DNA of 64,000 nt, from the NCBI RefSeq assembly GCF_016758175.1, contig NZ_QYAB01000001.1:611256-675255 (forward strand), given 5' to 3'. The notes under the pieces were generated by a model. That model was not told the DNA's origin. It saw nothing but the letters and a program-made list of their open reading frames with translations, and searched no databases. This DNA is from Leucobacter zeae. Lineage in GTDB: Bacteria; Actinomycetota; Actinomycetes; Actinomycetales; Microbacteriaceae. Position numbers and translations under genes: made by a program. Positions within the stretch are counted from its first letter, which is position 1; the number at the start of each line of letters is the position of its first letter. This document shows, piece by piece, positions 24,357 to 33,769 of the stretch.

Positions 24357-25290
24357 TGCGCCGCGCACGGAGACGGAGGCGCTCGCCGTCTCCGTCTCCG
24401 CGCGCCCGGGCCGGGCCCGTGGGAGACTCTCGGGACCCGGTTGGCTGCCGTACCTCTACCTGCTGCCGGCGCTGCTCGTCTACGGCGCGTTCATGCTCTT
24501 CCCGCTCGCGCGCTCGGTGCAGCTGTCGCTCTACGACTGGGACGGCCTCTCGCTCGCGACCTTCGTCGGGTTCGGCAACTACCTCGACGTCTTCGCGGAC
24601 GAGCGCCTGCGGGCGGCGTTCGGGCACGCGCTCGTGCTCATCTTCTTCTTCTCGATCCTGCCGGTCTGCATCGGCCTCGTGCTCGCCGCGGTGCTCAGCC
24701 GCGCGAAGGTGCGGGGGATCGGGATATTCCGCACGCTCGTCTTCCTCCCGCAGGTCATCGCGATGGTCGTGGTCGCGGTGGCGTGGCGCCAGATCTACGC
24801 CCCGGATGGGACCATCAACACCGTGCTCCGGGCCGTCGGCCTCGGCGACGCCGCACGGGCCTGGCTGGGCGACTACGCGCTCGCGCTGCCGGCGGTCGGC
24901 CTCGTCGGAACGTGGGTGTCGACCGGTCTCGTGACGGTGCTGCTGCTCGCGGGCGTCGCCCGGATCCCCAAGGAGCAGTTCGAAGCGGCGCGCCTCGACG
25001 GGGCCGGCCCGGTCCGCGAGTTCTTCGCGCTGATCGTCCCGTCGGTGCGGCCGGAGCTCACCGTGGCCCTCACGCTCACGATCATCGCCTCGCTCAAGAC
25101 CTTCGACCTCGTCTACGTCACCACGGGCGGCGGGCCCGGATCGAGCACGACGGTGCCGAGCTACGAGGTGTTCCGTCGCGCGTTCGAACAGGGGCAGGTC
25201 GGATCCGCAGCCGCGGTCGGGGTGACCCTGACGCTGCTGATCTTCGCCATCAACGTGGTCGTCAACCGGATCGGGGAGCGCGAACGATGA
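24334..25290 (+). CDS. Sugar ABC transporter permease (MalF type)
   Basis: A 318-aa inner-membrane permease with six predicted helices and the EAA loop EAARLDGAGPVREFFALIVP that docks the ATPase. ATG 24334 lies inside the end of the binding-protein gene; no better in-frame start exists before the first helix at about residue 37. It overlaps the next permease by 4 nt. Confidence 0.9.
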   Translation: MRTSSASSAPRTETEALAVSVSARPGRARGRLSGPGWLPYLYLLPALLVYGAFMLFPLARSVQLSLYDWDGLSLATFVGFGNYLDVFADERLRAAFGHALVLIFFFSILPVCIGLVLAAVLSRAKVRGIGIFRTLVFLPQVIAMVVVAVAWRQIYAPDGTINTVLRAVGLGDAARAWLGDYALALPAVGLVGTWVSTGLVTVLLLAGVARIPKEQFEAARLDGAGPVREFFALIVPSVRPELTVALTLTIIASLKTFDLVYVTTGGGPGSSTTVPSYEVFRRAFEQGQVGSAAAVGVTLTLLIFAINVVVNRIGERER

Positions 25291-26102
25291 ACGTGTCCAC
25301 CTCCGAGCGGGCGATGAACTACGCGATCCTCGCCGTCTTCTCGCTCATCGTGCTCTGGCCGCTCGGCACCGTGCTCGCGAAGGCCTTCGGGCCCGCGAGC
25401 GTCGCTGCCGGCCGCGAGGGCGCGTTCCATCCCGAGAACTTCGCCGCGGCGTGGGTCGAGGGGCGGTTCAGCCAGTACATGCTGACCTCGGCGATCGTCG
25501 CGGTGGTCGTGGTGTGCACGGCGACGATCGTGTCGATCCTCGCGGGCTACGCCTTCGGCACCATGCGATTCCGCGGCAGCACGGTGCTCTTCTACGTGTT
25601 CCTGCTCGGCATCATGGTGCCGACGGAGGCGATCATCATCCCGCTGTTCTTCGACCTGCGCGCCGCGGGGCTCACGGACACGGTCTGGGGCGTCGCCCTG
25701 CCCCAGATCGCGCAGTCGACGGCGTTCGGCACGTACTGGATGCGCGCCTACTTCCGCGGGGCCAACGTCTCCATGATCGAGGCGGCCCGCATCGACGGGG
25801 CGACGCCGCGCCGGATCCTGTGGCAGGTGCTCGTGCCCACGGCCCGCCCCGCGATCCTGACCATGGTGATCCTCTTCTTCATGTGGACCTGGAACGAGTT
25901 CCTCATCCCGCTCGTGATGTCGCCGAGCGGGTCGTTCCGCACGGCACCGCTCGGACTCGCCTTCTTCCAGGGCCAGTACACGCAGGGAACCGCGCTCCTC
26001 GCGGCGGGCGCCGTGCTCGTCGCGCTCCCGATCGTGGTGCTCTACTTCTTCCTCCAGCGCCACTTCATCCGCGGCATGCTGGAGGGCGCCGTCAAGGAAT
26101 GA
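25287..26102 (+). CDS. Sugar ABC transporter permease (MalG type)
   Basis: A 271-aa permease with six helices and the EAA loop EAARIDGATPRRILWQVLVP. It is translationally coupled to the upstream permease by ATGA. No ATP-binding protein gene follows; by analogy with MsiK/MsmX systems, a shared ATPase encoded elsewhere probably energises the importer. It is the last gene of the sugar island; ylxR starts 79 nt later. Confidence 0.92.
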   Translation: MNVSTSERAMNYAILAVFSLIVLWPLGTVLAKAFGPASVAAGREGAFHPENFAAAWVEGRFSQYMLTSAIVAVVVVCTATIVSILAGYAFGTMRFRGSTVLFYVFLLGIMVPTEAIIIPLFFDLRAAGLTDTVWGVALPQIAQSTAFGTYWMRAYFRGANVSMIEAARIDGATPRRILWQVLVPTARPAILTMVILFFMWTWNEFLIPLVMSPSGSFRTAPLGLAFFQGQYTQGTALLAAGAVLVALPIVVLYFFLQRHFIRGMLEGAVKE

Positions 26103-26181
26103 CGGGGACGGCGCGCCGTTCGAGCCGCCTCGCCGGGGTGCGATGGAGGCCGACGCGTGCGAAGCGTGGGAAACTGGTAGG

Positions 26182-26439
26182 ATGGATGCCGTTCGAACCT
26201 GTGTTGCGTGTCGCCAGCGCGCCCCGCGCACAGATCTGCTGCGAGTGGTGCTGCGAGACGGGCGGCTGATTGCCGACGATCGAGCGGTGCTCCCGGGGCG
26301 GGGGGCGTGGGTGCATCCCACGGCTTCCTGTTTGAACCGAGCAGTGGCGCGAGGCGCGTTTTCGCGTGCACTGAAGGCGTCGGGGAAACCCGACGCGAGC
26401 CCTTTAGAGAACAGGCTGAAATCACTCATGGACAACTAA
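26182..26439 (+). CDS. ylxR: YlxR family RNA-binding/regulatory protein
   Basis: An 85-aa YlxR (DUF448) protein. The family hallmarks RTCVACRQRAPRTDLLRVV, GRGAWVHP and the CLNRAVARGAFSRAL region are present. Members bind RNA or nucleoid targets and are encoded between nusA and infB. The start is uncertain: ATG 26182 gives the usual MxxVRTC N-terminus, but TAGGAT (26178-26183) overlaps it, and a longer ATG start at 26143 exists. infB follows after 75 nt. Confidence 0.85.
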   Translation: MDAVRTCVACRQRAPRTDLLRVVLRDGRLIADDRAVLPGRGAWVHPTASCLNRAVARGAFSRALKASGKPDASPLENRLKSLMDN

Positions 26440-26483
26440 TGAGCGGCTCACGATGAGACCCGTCCGGTAATTACTGGTTCTCG

Positions 26484-26508
26484 CCTGTCTGGCGTGAACC
26501 CAGACAGG
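26484..26508 (+). promoter_or_regulatory. Hairpin overlapping the infB ribosome-binding site
   Basis: CCTGTCTGG (26484-26492) pairs perfectly with 26500-26508 around a 7-nt loop. The right arm covers the first two bases of the infB Shine-Dalgarno (GGAG 26507-26510), only 5 nt from the GTG. This could make infB translation conditional. Confidence 0.55.
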
Positions 26509-26514
26509 AGAAAA

Positions 26515-29268
26515 GTGGCTAACCCACGCGTCAGCGAGATCGCCAAGAAGCTCGGTATCGAGAGCAAGAAGGCGGTCGAAATTCTGAACGACGAACTCAA
26601 GGAGTTCGTGAAGGGACCGTCGTCGGCGATCATGCCGCCGACCGTCCGCAAGCTCACGGCATACGTCGGCGAGCACCCCGAGCTCGTGAAGAGCGCCGGT
26701 GACGAGGCGGCTCCGGCCGCTCCGAAGCCCGGTACCCCGGCCAAGCCCGGTGCCGCGAAGCCCGGCGCTCCCGCGCCCAAGGGCCCGCGCCCCGGCCCCA
26801 AGCCCGCAGCGAAGCCCGAGGCCCCGGCCGCCGCGGCTCCGGCCGCTCCCGAGGCCCCTGCAGCCCCGGCCGCGAAGCCCGCAGCCGGCGCTCCGAAGCC
26901 CGGCGGCCCGGCCCCGAAGGCCGACGCCGCGAAGCCCGGATCCCCCGCGAAGCCCGGTGCGGCGAAGCCGGGTGCTCCGAAGCCCGCCGGCCCGCGTCCG
27001 GGGAACAACCCGTTCGCGTCGAGCCAGGGCATGGGCATCCCGCGTCCCCCGCGCCCGGGGAACAACCCGTTCGCCCCGAACCAGGGCATGAACCGCGGCG
27101 GCGGCGCAGGTCGCCCCAATCCCGGCAACATCCCCCGCCCCGCCCCGCGTCCCCAGGGCGCAGGCGGACCGGGGCGTCCCGGCGGCCCCGGTCGTCCGGG
27201 CGGCGCAGGCCGTCCCGGCGGCGGCGGATTCAACCGTCCCGGCGGCGGCACCGGCGCTCCCGGTGCGGGCGGCGGCTTCGGCCCGCGTCCGGGCGGCGGC
27301 TTCGCCGGCCGTGGCCGCGGTGGCCGCGGCGCCGGCACCGCGGGTGCGTTCGGCCGCGGCGGCTCCAAGAGCAAGGCGCGCAAGTCGAAGCGGGCGAAGC
27401 GGGCAGAATTCGAGATGCGCCAGGCGCCGTCGATCGGCGGCGTGCAGGTTCCCCGCGGTGACGGATCGACCCCGATCCGCCTGCGCCGCGGCGCGTCGCT
27501 CTCGGACTTCGCCGACAAGATCAACACGAGCGCCTCGAACCTCGTGACGATCCTCTTCCACCTCGGCGAGATGGCGACCGCGACGGAGTCGCTCGACGAG
27601 GCGACGTTCGAGATCCTCGGCGACGAGCTGGGCTACAAGATCCAGGTCGTCTCGCCCGAGGACGAGGACCGCGAGCTGCTCGAGGGCTTCGACATCGACA
27701 TCGAGTCGGAGCTCGAGGAGGAGGGCGACGACGTCCTGCAGGCGCGACCCCCCGTGGTCACCGTCATGGGCCACGTCGACCACGGCAAGACCCGCCTGCT
27801 CGACGCGATCCGCAAGGCGAACGTCGGCGGCGGCGAGGCCGGCGGAATCACGCAGCACATCGGCGCCTACCAGGTGCACACCGAGCACGACGGCGCCGAC
27901 CGCGCGCTGACCTTCATCGACACCCCGGGTCACGAGGCGTTCACCGCCATGCGCGCCCGTGGTGCGCAGGTCACGGACATCGCGATCCTCGTGGTCGCCG
28001 CGGACGACGGCATCATGCCCCAGACGATCGAGGCGCTGAACCACGCGCAGTCGGCCGGCGTGCCGATCGTGGTCGCGGTCAACAAGATCGACAAGGAGGG
28101 TGCGAACCCCGAGAAGGTGCGCCAGCAGCTCACCGAGTTCGGTCTCGTGCCCGAGGAGTGGGGCGGCGACGCGATGTTCGTCGACGTGTCGGCGCGCAAC
28201 GACGTCGGCATCACCGAACTGCTCGACGCGGTGCTGCTCACCGCCGACGCGGGTCTCGACCTGCGCGCGAACCCCGACAAGGATGCGCGCGGCGTCGCCA
28301 TCGAGGCGAAGCTCGACAAGGGCCGCGGCTCGGTCGCGACCGTGCTCATCCAGTCGGGCACGCTGCGCGTGGGCGACGCGATCGTCGCGGGCACGGCCTA
28401 CGGCCGCGTCCGTGCGATGCACGACGAGAACGGCGAGTCGGTGACCGAGGCGCTGCCCTCGCGTCCCGTCCAGGTGCAGGGCCTGTCGTCGGTGCCCCGC
28501 GCCGGTGACAACTTCATCGTCACGCCCGAGGACCGCACGGCCCGCCAGATCGCCGAGAAGCGCGAAGCGGCCGAGCGCAACGCCCAGCTGGCGAAGGCCC
28601 GCAAGCGCATCAGCCTCGAGGACTTCACGAAGGCGCTCGAGGACGGCAAGGTCGAGTCGCTCAACCTCATCATCAAGGGCGACGTGTCGGGTGCCGTCGA
28701 GGCGCTCGAGGAGTCGCTCATGAAGATCGAGGTGGACGATTCGGTCCAGCTCCGGATCCTGCACCGCGGCGTCGGCGCGATCACCGAGTCGGACGTGGAT
28801 CTCGCCACGATCGACAACGCGATCGTCATCGGCTTCAACGTGCGGCCCGACGTCAAGGCGCGCGAGCGCGCCGCGCGCGAGGGCATCGACATCCGGTTCT
28901 ACAACGTCATCTACAACGCGCTGGACGACATCGAGGGCTCGCTCAAGGGCATGCTCAAGCCGGAGTACGAAGAGGTCCAGTCGGGCGTCGCCGAGATCCG
29001 CGAGGTGTTCCGCTCCTCGAAGTTCGGCAACATCGCCGGTGTCATCGTCCGCAGCGGTACGATCACGCGCAACGCCAAGGCGCGCGTCATCCGCGAGGGC
29101 GTCGTCATCGCCGATGGCCTGGCCATCGACTCGCTGCGCCGCTTCAAGGATGACGTCACCGAGGTCAAGACCGACTTCGAGTGCGGCATCGGGCTCGGCA
29201 AGTACAACGACATCCAGATCGGCGACGAGATCGAGACGACCGAGATGGTGGAGAAGGCGCGCGACTAG
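26515..29268 (+). CDS. infB: Translation initiation factor IF-2
   Basis: A 917-aa GTPase that delivers initiator fMet-tRNA to the ribosome. The N-terminus ([19 protein letters not shown]) is an IF2_N module. Residues about 65-300 are an Ala/Pro/Lys then Gly/Arg/Pro-rich disordered stretch typical of actinobacterial IF-2. A second IF2_N follows, then the G domain with GHVDHGKT (419-426), DTPGHEAF and NKID, and domains II-IV. GTG 26515 is set by GGAG 5 nt upstream; an in-frame ATG at 26494 lies within the hairpin and is rejected. rbfA, normally next, is 7.4 kb downstream. Confidence 0.97.
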   Translation: MANPRVSEIAKKLGIESKKAVEILNDELKEFVKGPSSAIMPPTVRKLTAYVGEHPELVKSAGDEAAPAAPKPGTPAKPGAAKPGAPAPKGPRPGPKPAAKPEAPAAAAPAAPEAPAAPAAKPAAGAPKPGGPAPKADAAKPGSPAKPGAAKPGAPKPAGPRPGNNPFASSQGMGIPRPPRPGNNPFAPNQGMNRGGGAGRPNPGNIPRPAPRPQGAGGPGRPGGPGRPGGAGRPGGGGFNRPGGGTGAPGAGGGFGPRPGGGFAGRGRGGRGAGTAGAFGRGGSKSKARKSKRAKRAEFEMRQAPSIGGVQVPRGDGSTPIRLRRGASLSDFADKINTSASNLVTILFHLGEMATATESLDEATFEILGDELGYKIQVVSPEDEDRELLEGFDIDIESELEEEGDDVLQARPPVVTVMGHVDHGKTRLLDAIRKANVGGGEAGGITQHIGAYQVHTEHDGADRALTFIDTPGHEAFTAMRARGAQVTDIAILVVAADDGIMPQTIEALNHAQSAGVPIVVAVNKIDKEGANPEKVRQQLTEFGLVPEEWGGDAMFVDVSARNDVGITELLDAVLLTADAGLDLRANPDKDARGVAIEAKLDKGRGSVATVLIQSGTLRVGDAIVAGTAYGRVRAMHDENGESVTEALPSRPVQVQGLSSVPRAGDNFIVTPEDRTARQIAEKREAAERNAQLAKARKRISLEDFTKALEDGKVESLNLIIKGDVSGAVEALEESLMKIEVDDSVQLRILHRGVGAITESDVDLATIDNAIVIGFNVRPDVKARERAAREGIDIRFYNVIYNALDDIEGSLKGMLKPEYEEVQSGVAEIREVFRSSKFGNIAGVIVRSGTITRNAKARVIREGVVIADGLAIDSLRRFKDDVTEVKTDFECGIGLGKYNDIQIGDEIETTEMVEKARD

Positions 29269-29289
29269 CGCGCGACTCGCACCGCGACC

Positions 29290-29329
29290 CGGACGGGCGC
29301 CCTTCGCTTCGGCGGAGGGCGCCCGTCCG
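29290..29329 (+). terminator. infB terminator hairpin
   Basis: A perfect 14-bp stem (29290-29303 with 29316-29329) with a 12-nt loop, 22 nt after the infB stop and followed by gtttctg. Confidence 0.8.
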
Positions 29330-29441
29330 CGTTTCTGCGGCGCCCGCTCGTCCGGCATGCGGAGCCGGGCCTGGCCGGGCCGGGTCGGGCCGAGTGGTCC
29401 ACTGCTTCCGGCGAAAAGCGGTCCATTCGGTGGACAGGTGG

Positions 29442-29447
29442 CACGAT
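29442..29447 (+). promoter_or_regulatory. Possible -10 element of the small lipoprotein gene
   Basis: CACGAT, 6 nt before ATG 29454; the first base deviates from TAnnnT. The two GGTCCAyT direct repeats just upstream (about 29396-29428) could be regulatory. Confidence 0.4.
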
Positions 29448-29453
29448 GGGGGA

Positions 29454-29879
29454 ATGCAGTCCTCAGTCGTGCGACGCGCACCGGCGGCCGCCCTCGTCGC
29501 GGCGGCGCTGTGCGCCGTCGCCGGGTCCGCGCTGGCGGGGTGCTCGGCCGCCGACCAGCTGAACGGCGCCGACACCGGCGCGATCGCCCAACTGGCGCGG
29601 GTGGCTCCGGCCGGCGCCGAGCTCGACGCGGGCGCATCCGCCGCGACGGAGTGCTGGGCCCCGTCGCGGAACCTGATCGCCGCGAGCGACGGGGGCGACG
29701 GCGACCGTTTCCGCGTGATCTGCCGTGTCCACTACGAGGAGCGCGGATCCGAGCGCTATCGCGACGTGATCTGCATCGGAGACCTGGCCGCCGACCCGGT
29801 GGCCGAACGCTGCACCCGCTGGGCCTACTACACCGGGACGCCGAAGTTCGAGGACCGGCCGGGGTACGCGGCAGCGTGA
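29454..29879 (+). CDS. Small lipoprotein of unknown function
   Basis: A 141-aa predicted lipoprotein with a hydrophobic signal region and lipobox SALAGC at about residue 30. The mature domain has four cysteines (ATECW, VICRV, VICIG, ERCTRW), possibly two disulfides, and no recognised family. Its transcript is probably leaderless, since no Shine-Dalgarno is present. It lies alone between infB and the BMP importer. Confidence 0.65.
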   Translation: MQSSVVRRAPAAALVAAALCAVAGSALAGCSAADQLNGADTGAIAQLARVAPAGAELDAGASAATECWAPSRNLIAASDGGDGDRFRVICRVHYEERGSERYRDVICIGDLAADPVAERCTRWAYYTGTPKFEDRPGYAAA

Positions 29880-29953
29880 CGCTCCGCCGGCCGTAGGAGC
29901 GCCGGGGCGCACGCGCAGGGTATCGGCCGGGAACCACCGCACGAGAGAAGAGA

Positions 29954-31048
29954 ATGACGATGTTCGGGAAGAGAACGAGGGGCGCGGCTCGCACCGCGCT
30001 CGCGGCCGCGACGATCGCGGGGCTGCTGCTGACCGCGGGGTGCTCGGGGCGCGACGCGTCCGGATCAGATGGTGCCGACCCGGGTGCGGCGCAGGGGCGC
30101 GAGGTGCACCGCTTCGCCATCGTCACACCGGAGAAGGAGTCGGACTACGGCTGGAACCAGCGCGGGATCCGCGCGGCGCGCGAGGCGGCGGAGGAGCTCG
30201 GGATCGAGCTCGACGACCATTCGAACGCGGGGTACGACAACACCGAGGCGATCCTCACCCAGGTCGCCGAGTCCGACAACGACCTCGTCATCGCCCACGC
30301 CAGCGGGTTCACCACGATCGGCAAGCGGGTCGGCGAGCAGACGGGCGTGCCGACCCTCGTCGTCGACTTCGAGAGCAACGTTCCCGGGAAGGTCGCGACG
30401 GTCATCCCGGCACCCGAGGAGGGGGCCTACCTGGCGGGGGTCGCGGCGGCCGAGAAGTCCGAGACCGGCACGGTCGGCGTCGTCGCCTCCGCCGAGAACC
30501 TCAACTGGTTCCTCATGGCGGGAGGGTTCGTGCAGGGCGCTCGGAGTGCGGATCCCGACGTCGAGATCGTCATCGCCTACATCGGTCCAGACGGCTACGG
30601 CGACTCCGCCGGAGGCGCCTCGGTGACCCAGCAGGTCATCGCGGCGGGAGCCGACGTGATCATGGGGATGGGCGACGGCGCGACGATGGGATACCTGCAG
30701 GCCATCGAGAACGCCCGGACCGAGCATCCGATCTCGTACGTCGCGACGATCGGCGACGTCTCGGAGATCGTCGACGACCCCGCGACCGTGCTCACCTCGG
30801 TGCTGTGGAACTACACGGACACCTATCTCGAAGCGATCGCCGATGTCGAGAGCGGTGCGTTCGGCACGAAGACCTACCCGCTCACGGTCGAGAACGGCGG
30901 GATCTCGCTGCAGGAGACCGAGAACATGCGCGGCGGGGTCGCGGAAGCGGTCGATGCGGCGAAGGCCGCGATCATCGACGGCAGCGTGACCGTCGAACGC
31001 GCGACCGAGAAGGAGCAGGTCCAGGCGCTCATCGACGCGCCGGCCTGA
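29954..31048 (+). CDS. BMP-family nucleoside-binding lipoprotein
   Basis: A 364-aa basic membrane protein (BMP/PnrA) family binding lipoprotein. The signal peptide ends in lipobox LLTAGC (about residue 29). The mature part starts with HRFAIVTPEKESDYGWNQ and carries the Asp-rich MGMGDGATMG segment near the nucleoside pocket. It heads a four-gene importer operon. The start may be 29954 or the ATG two codons later; GAGAAGAGA precedes both. Confidence 0.92.
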   Translation: MTMFGKRTRGAARTALAAATIAGLLLTAGCSGRDASGSDGADPGAAQGREVHRFAIVTPEKESDYGWNQRGIRAAREAAEELGIELDDHSNAGYDNTEAILTQVAESDNDLVIAHASGFTTIGKRVGEQTGVPTLVVDFESNVPGKVATVIPAPEEGAYLAGVAAAEKSETGTVGVVASAENLNWFLMAGGFVQGARSADPDVEIVIAYIGPDGYGDSAGGASVTQQVIAAGADVIMGMGDGATMGYLQAIENARTEHPISYVATIGDVSEIVDDPATVLTSVLWNYTDTYLEAIADVESGAFGTKTYPLTVENGGISLQETENMRGGVAEAVDAAKAAIIDGSVTVERATEKEQVQALIDAPA

Positions 31049-31058
31049 CCCGGCCCGC

Positions 31059-32705
31059 ATGGTCATCAGGCTCAGCGGCATCACGAAGCGCTTCCCCGGA
31101 GCGGTGCCGGGCGACGACGTCCTGGCGAACGACGCCGTCTCGCTCGCGATCGAATCGGGGGAGGTCCACTGCCTGCTCGGGGAGAACGGGGCGGGCAAGT
31201 CGACGCTGATCGCGGTCCTATCGGGGCTGCAGCAGCCGGACGCGGGGGAGATCGAGATCGACGGCGCACGCGTCGTGCTGTCGTCGCCTGCGGCGGCGAT
31301 CGGGTTCGGGATCGGCGTCGTGCAGCAGCACTCGACGCTGATCCCGGCGTTCACCGTGCTCGAGAACCTCATGCTGGGCGACCGCGGGCGCGCGACGTCC
31401 GTGCGGACACGTCCCGGACTGCCGAGGATCCGGATGGACCGTCGAGCCGCGCGGCGTCGCCTCGCGGAGCTCGAGGCATCGGTCGGCACCGGGATCGACC
31501 CCGACCGCCGCGTGGCGGACCTGGGCCTCGGCGAACGTCAACGGGTCGAGATCGTCAAGGCGATGTGGTCGGGCGCGCGAGTGCTCGTGCTCGACGAACC
31601 GACCTCGATGCTCGTGCCGCAGGCCGTCGACGCGCTGCTGCGGAGCATCGAGCGCGTGCGCGCAGCCGGCGTCGCCGTCGTCCTCGTCACGCACAAGCTG
31701 CGCGAGGCGGTCGCGGTCGGCGATCGCGTCACCGTGCTCCGCGGCGGCCGGGTGGTCGGCAGGATCGCGCCGCACGAGCTGCGTGCGATGAGCGCGGGGC
31801 GGGCGGAGGAGGCGATCCTCGATGCCATGTTCGGAGCGGATCGCCTCGAGGTGCCCGGAACCCCTGATCCGTCTCCGTCGTCTCCGTCTCCGTCGTCGCC
31901 GCCGTCTCCACCGCTCAGCGCCCCGCCGCTCGTCCTCAGCGTCGAGTCGCTCAGCACGACCGCGGACGCGGGGGAGACCCCGGTCTCGGGCATCGGCTTC
32001 GACCTCGCGTCGGGAGAGGTGCTCGGGGTCGCCGGCATGGACGGGGAGGGGCAGCGCCACCTCGCCGAGGCGATCGCCGGTCAGCGGAGGCCGGCAGCCG
32101 GGCGCATCCTGCTCCGCCGCGACGCCGGCCCGCAGGCCGAGGCGCCCATCGACATCACCCGGCTCGGCGTGCGCGCGAGGCGGAGCCTCGGAGTGCGCTA
32201 CGTGACCGATGACCGCCTGCACGAGGGCATCGTGGGGAGCATGAGCGTCGCGCTGAACCTGCTGCTCGGCAGGATCAGGGAGGCGCCGTTCTGGCGGCGC
32301 GGGCGCATGGACCGCCGGGCGGTCGACGCGGAGGCGGACCGGAGGATCGCGGCCTTCGACATCCGCACCCCCTCGCGGAGCGCGCGGGCGGGGTCGCTCT
32401 CGGGCGGCAACGTCCAGAAGATCCTGCTCGCCCGGGAACTCGCGGAGGATCCGCGCGTCGTCGTCTTCCACAAGCCGACCGCCGGGCTCGACCTGCGGAC
32501 CGTCGAGCACGTGCGCGCGGAGGTGCGCGCGTTCGCGTCGGCCGGAGGGGCGGCGCTCCTCATCTCGACCGACCTCGACGAGCTCGTGCGACTCTCGGAC
32601 CGCATCATCGTGCTCTCGGGCGGGTCCGCGGTCGGCGAGGTCGTCAACGACGGTCGGCGCGTGGCGGAGCGCGTGGGGGCGCTCATGGCAGGGGCGGCGG
32701 GATGA
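31059..32705 (+). CDS. Nucleoside ABC importer ATPase, tandem domains
   Basis: A 548-aa protein with two fused ABC domains, as in YufO/NupA. The first has Walker A GENGAGKST (from residue 41), the signature-like LGLGERQRVEI and Walker B VLVLDEPTS. A Ser/Pro-rich linker (about 268-288) separates the halves. The second half has a degenerate Walker A (GMDGEGQ), a good signature LSGGNVQK and a Walker B ending HKPTAGLD without the catalytic Glu. Asymmetric halves are normal for this family. It overlaps the permease gene by 4 nt. Confidence 0.9.
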   Translation: MVIRLSGITKRFPGAVPGDDVLANDAVSLAIESGEVHCLLGENGAGKSTLIAVLSGLQQPDAGEIEIDGARVVLSSPAAAIGFGIGVVQQHSTLIPAFTVLENLMLGDRGRATSVRTRPGLPRIRMDRRAARRRLAELEASVGTGIDPDRRVADLGLGERQRVEIVKAMWSGARVLVLDEPTSMLVPQAVDALLRSIERVRAAGVAVVLVTHKLREAVAVGDRVTVLRGGRVVGRIAPHELRAMSAGRAEEAILDAMFGADRLEVPGTPDPSPSSPSPSSPPSPPLSAPPLVLSVESLSTTADAGETPVSGIGFDLASGEVLGVAGMDGEGQRHLAEAIAGQRRPAAGRILLRRDAGPQAEAPIDITRLGVRARRSLGVRYVTDDRLHEGIVGSMSVALNLLLGRIREAPFWRRGRMDRRAVDAEADRRIAAFDIRTPSRSARAGSLSGGNVQKILLARELAEDPRVVVFHKPTAGLDLRTVEHVRAEVRAFASAGGAALLISTDLDELVRLSDRIIVLSGGSAVGEVVNDGRRVAERVGALMAGAAG

Positions 32706-33769
32706 GCGGGAACGCGCGTCTGGGTGCGCTGATCCGCACGATCCTGCCGATCCTGCTCGCCCTCGTCGTCAGCGGGTGCGTCATCCTCGCGATGGGCGTC
32801 GACCCGATCGCCTTCTACGGCGACGTGATCGCGCTCGGGCTGCTGGGCGACGGATGGCAGCGGACGCTCACCGCGATGGCCCCGTTGCTCCTCGTCGCAC
32901 TCGGGCTCATCATCGCGTTCCGGGCGCAGCTCTGGAACCTCGGGTACGCCGGAGCCTATCTGCTCGCGGCGGCCGTCTCGGCCGGCATCGCCCCGGACGT
33001 CTTCGCGGCGCTCCCGTTCCCCCTGGCGGTGCTCGCGGTGTGCGCCGTCGCGGTCGCCGTCGGCCTGGCGCTCGGTGCCCTGCCCGCCTGGCTCAAGTCC
33101 CGGCACGGGGTCAACGAGATCGTCACGACGCTCATGATGTCGTTCATCGGGATCGGTGCCGCGAACCTGCTGGTGCGCGGGCCGTTCGGCGACCCGGCGG
33201 TGCAGGTCCCGCAGACGCGCGCACTCGATGTCGGCCTGATGCTGCCCTACATCCCCGGCACGCAGGTGCACGTCGGGTTCCTGGTCGCGCTCGGGCTCGT
33301 GGCGGCGTCCCACCTCGTGCTCACCCGCTCGGCGTTCGGACTCGCGGTCGACGTGGTGGGCGCCAGTCCGCGGGCGGCCGCGCACGCCGGGATCAACGTC
33401 CCGCGCCTCACGGTCGTGGTGCTCCTGCTCTCGACGGGCATGATCGCGCTCGCGGGAGCGCTCGACATGCTCGGGCTCTGGGGCTACATGCGCACGAACT
33501 GGAACCCCGGCTACGGGGACAAGATCCTGCCCTTCGTGTTCCTCGCGCGGCTGAATCCGCTCGGGTCGGTGCCGCTCGTGGCGTGCTACGCCGTGCTCGC
33601 GACCGGGGGGACGATCGCAGCGCAGCGCGCCGGCCTCTCCGTCGACTTCCTGCTCGTCTTCGTCGCGCTCATCCTGTTCTTCATGACGGTCATCGAGCTG
33701 CTCGGACGACGCCGCGACCTCGGGGCGAGCTACCTGCCGCGACGCGCCGGACGGGGGATGCGCCGATGA
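32702..33769 (+). CDS. Nucleoside ABC importer permease 1
   Basis: A 355-aa multi-pass permease of the YufP/RbsC superfamily, with about nine helices and the conserved segment SRHGVNEIVTTLMMSFIG. It is coupled by ATGA to the ATPase gene upstream and to the second permease downstream. Confidence 0.9.
   Translation: MSGNARLGALIRTILPILLALVVSGCVILAMGVDPIAFYGDVIALGLLGDGWQRTLTAMAPLLLVALGLIIAFRAQLWNLGYAGAYLLAAAVSAGIAPDVFAALPFPLAVLAVCAVAVAVGLALGALPAWLKSRHGVNEIVTTLMMSFIGIGAANLLVRGPFGDPAVQVPQTRALDVGLMLPYIPGTQVHVGFLVALGLVAASHLVLTRSAFGLAVDVVGASPRAAAHAGINVPRLTVVVLLLSTGMIALAGALDMLGLWGYMRTNWNPGYGDKILPFVFLARLNPLGSVPLVACYAVLATGGTIAAQRAGLSVDFLLVFVALILFFMTVIELLGRRRDLGASYLPRRAGRGMRR

Noticed and set aside
24441-25286. 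Long plus-strand frame upstream of the MalG-type permease
   Set aside because: It is an Arg/Gly-rich shadow of the MalF-type permease frame; the real gene starts at 25287 with ATGA coupling.
23001-26102. Missing ATPase read as a gene lost by deletion in the sugar importer
   Set aside because: Many actinobacterial sugar importers share a single MsiK-type ATPase encoded elsewhere, so absence is normal.
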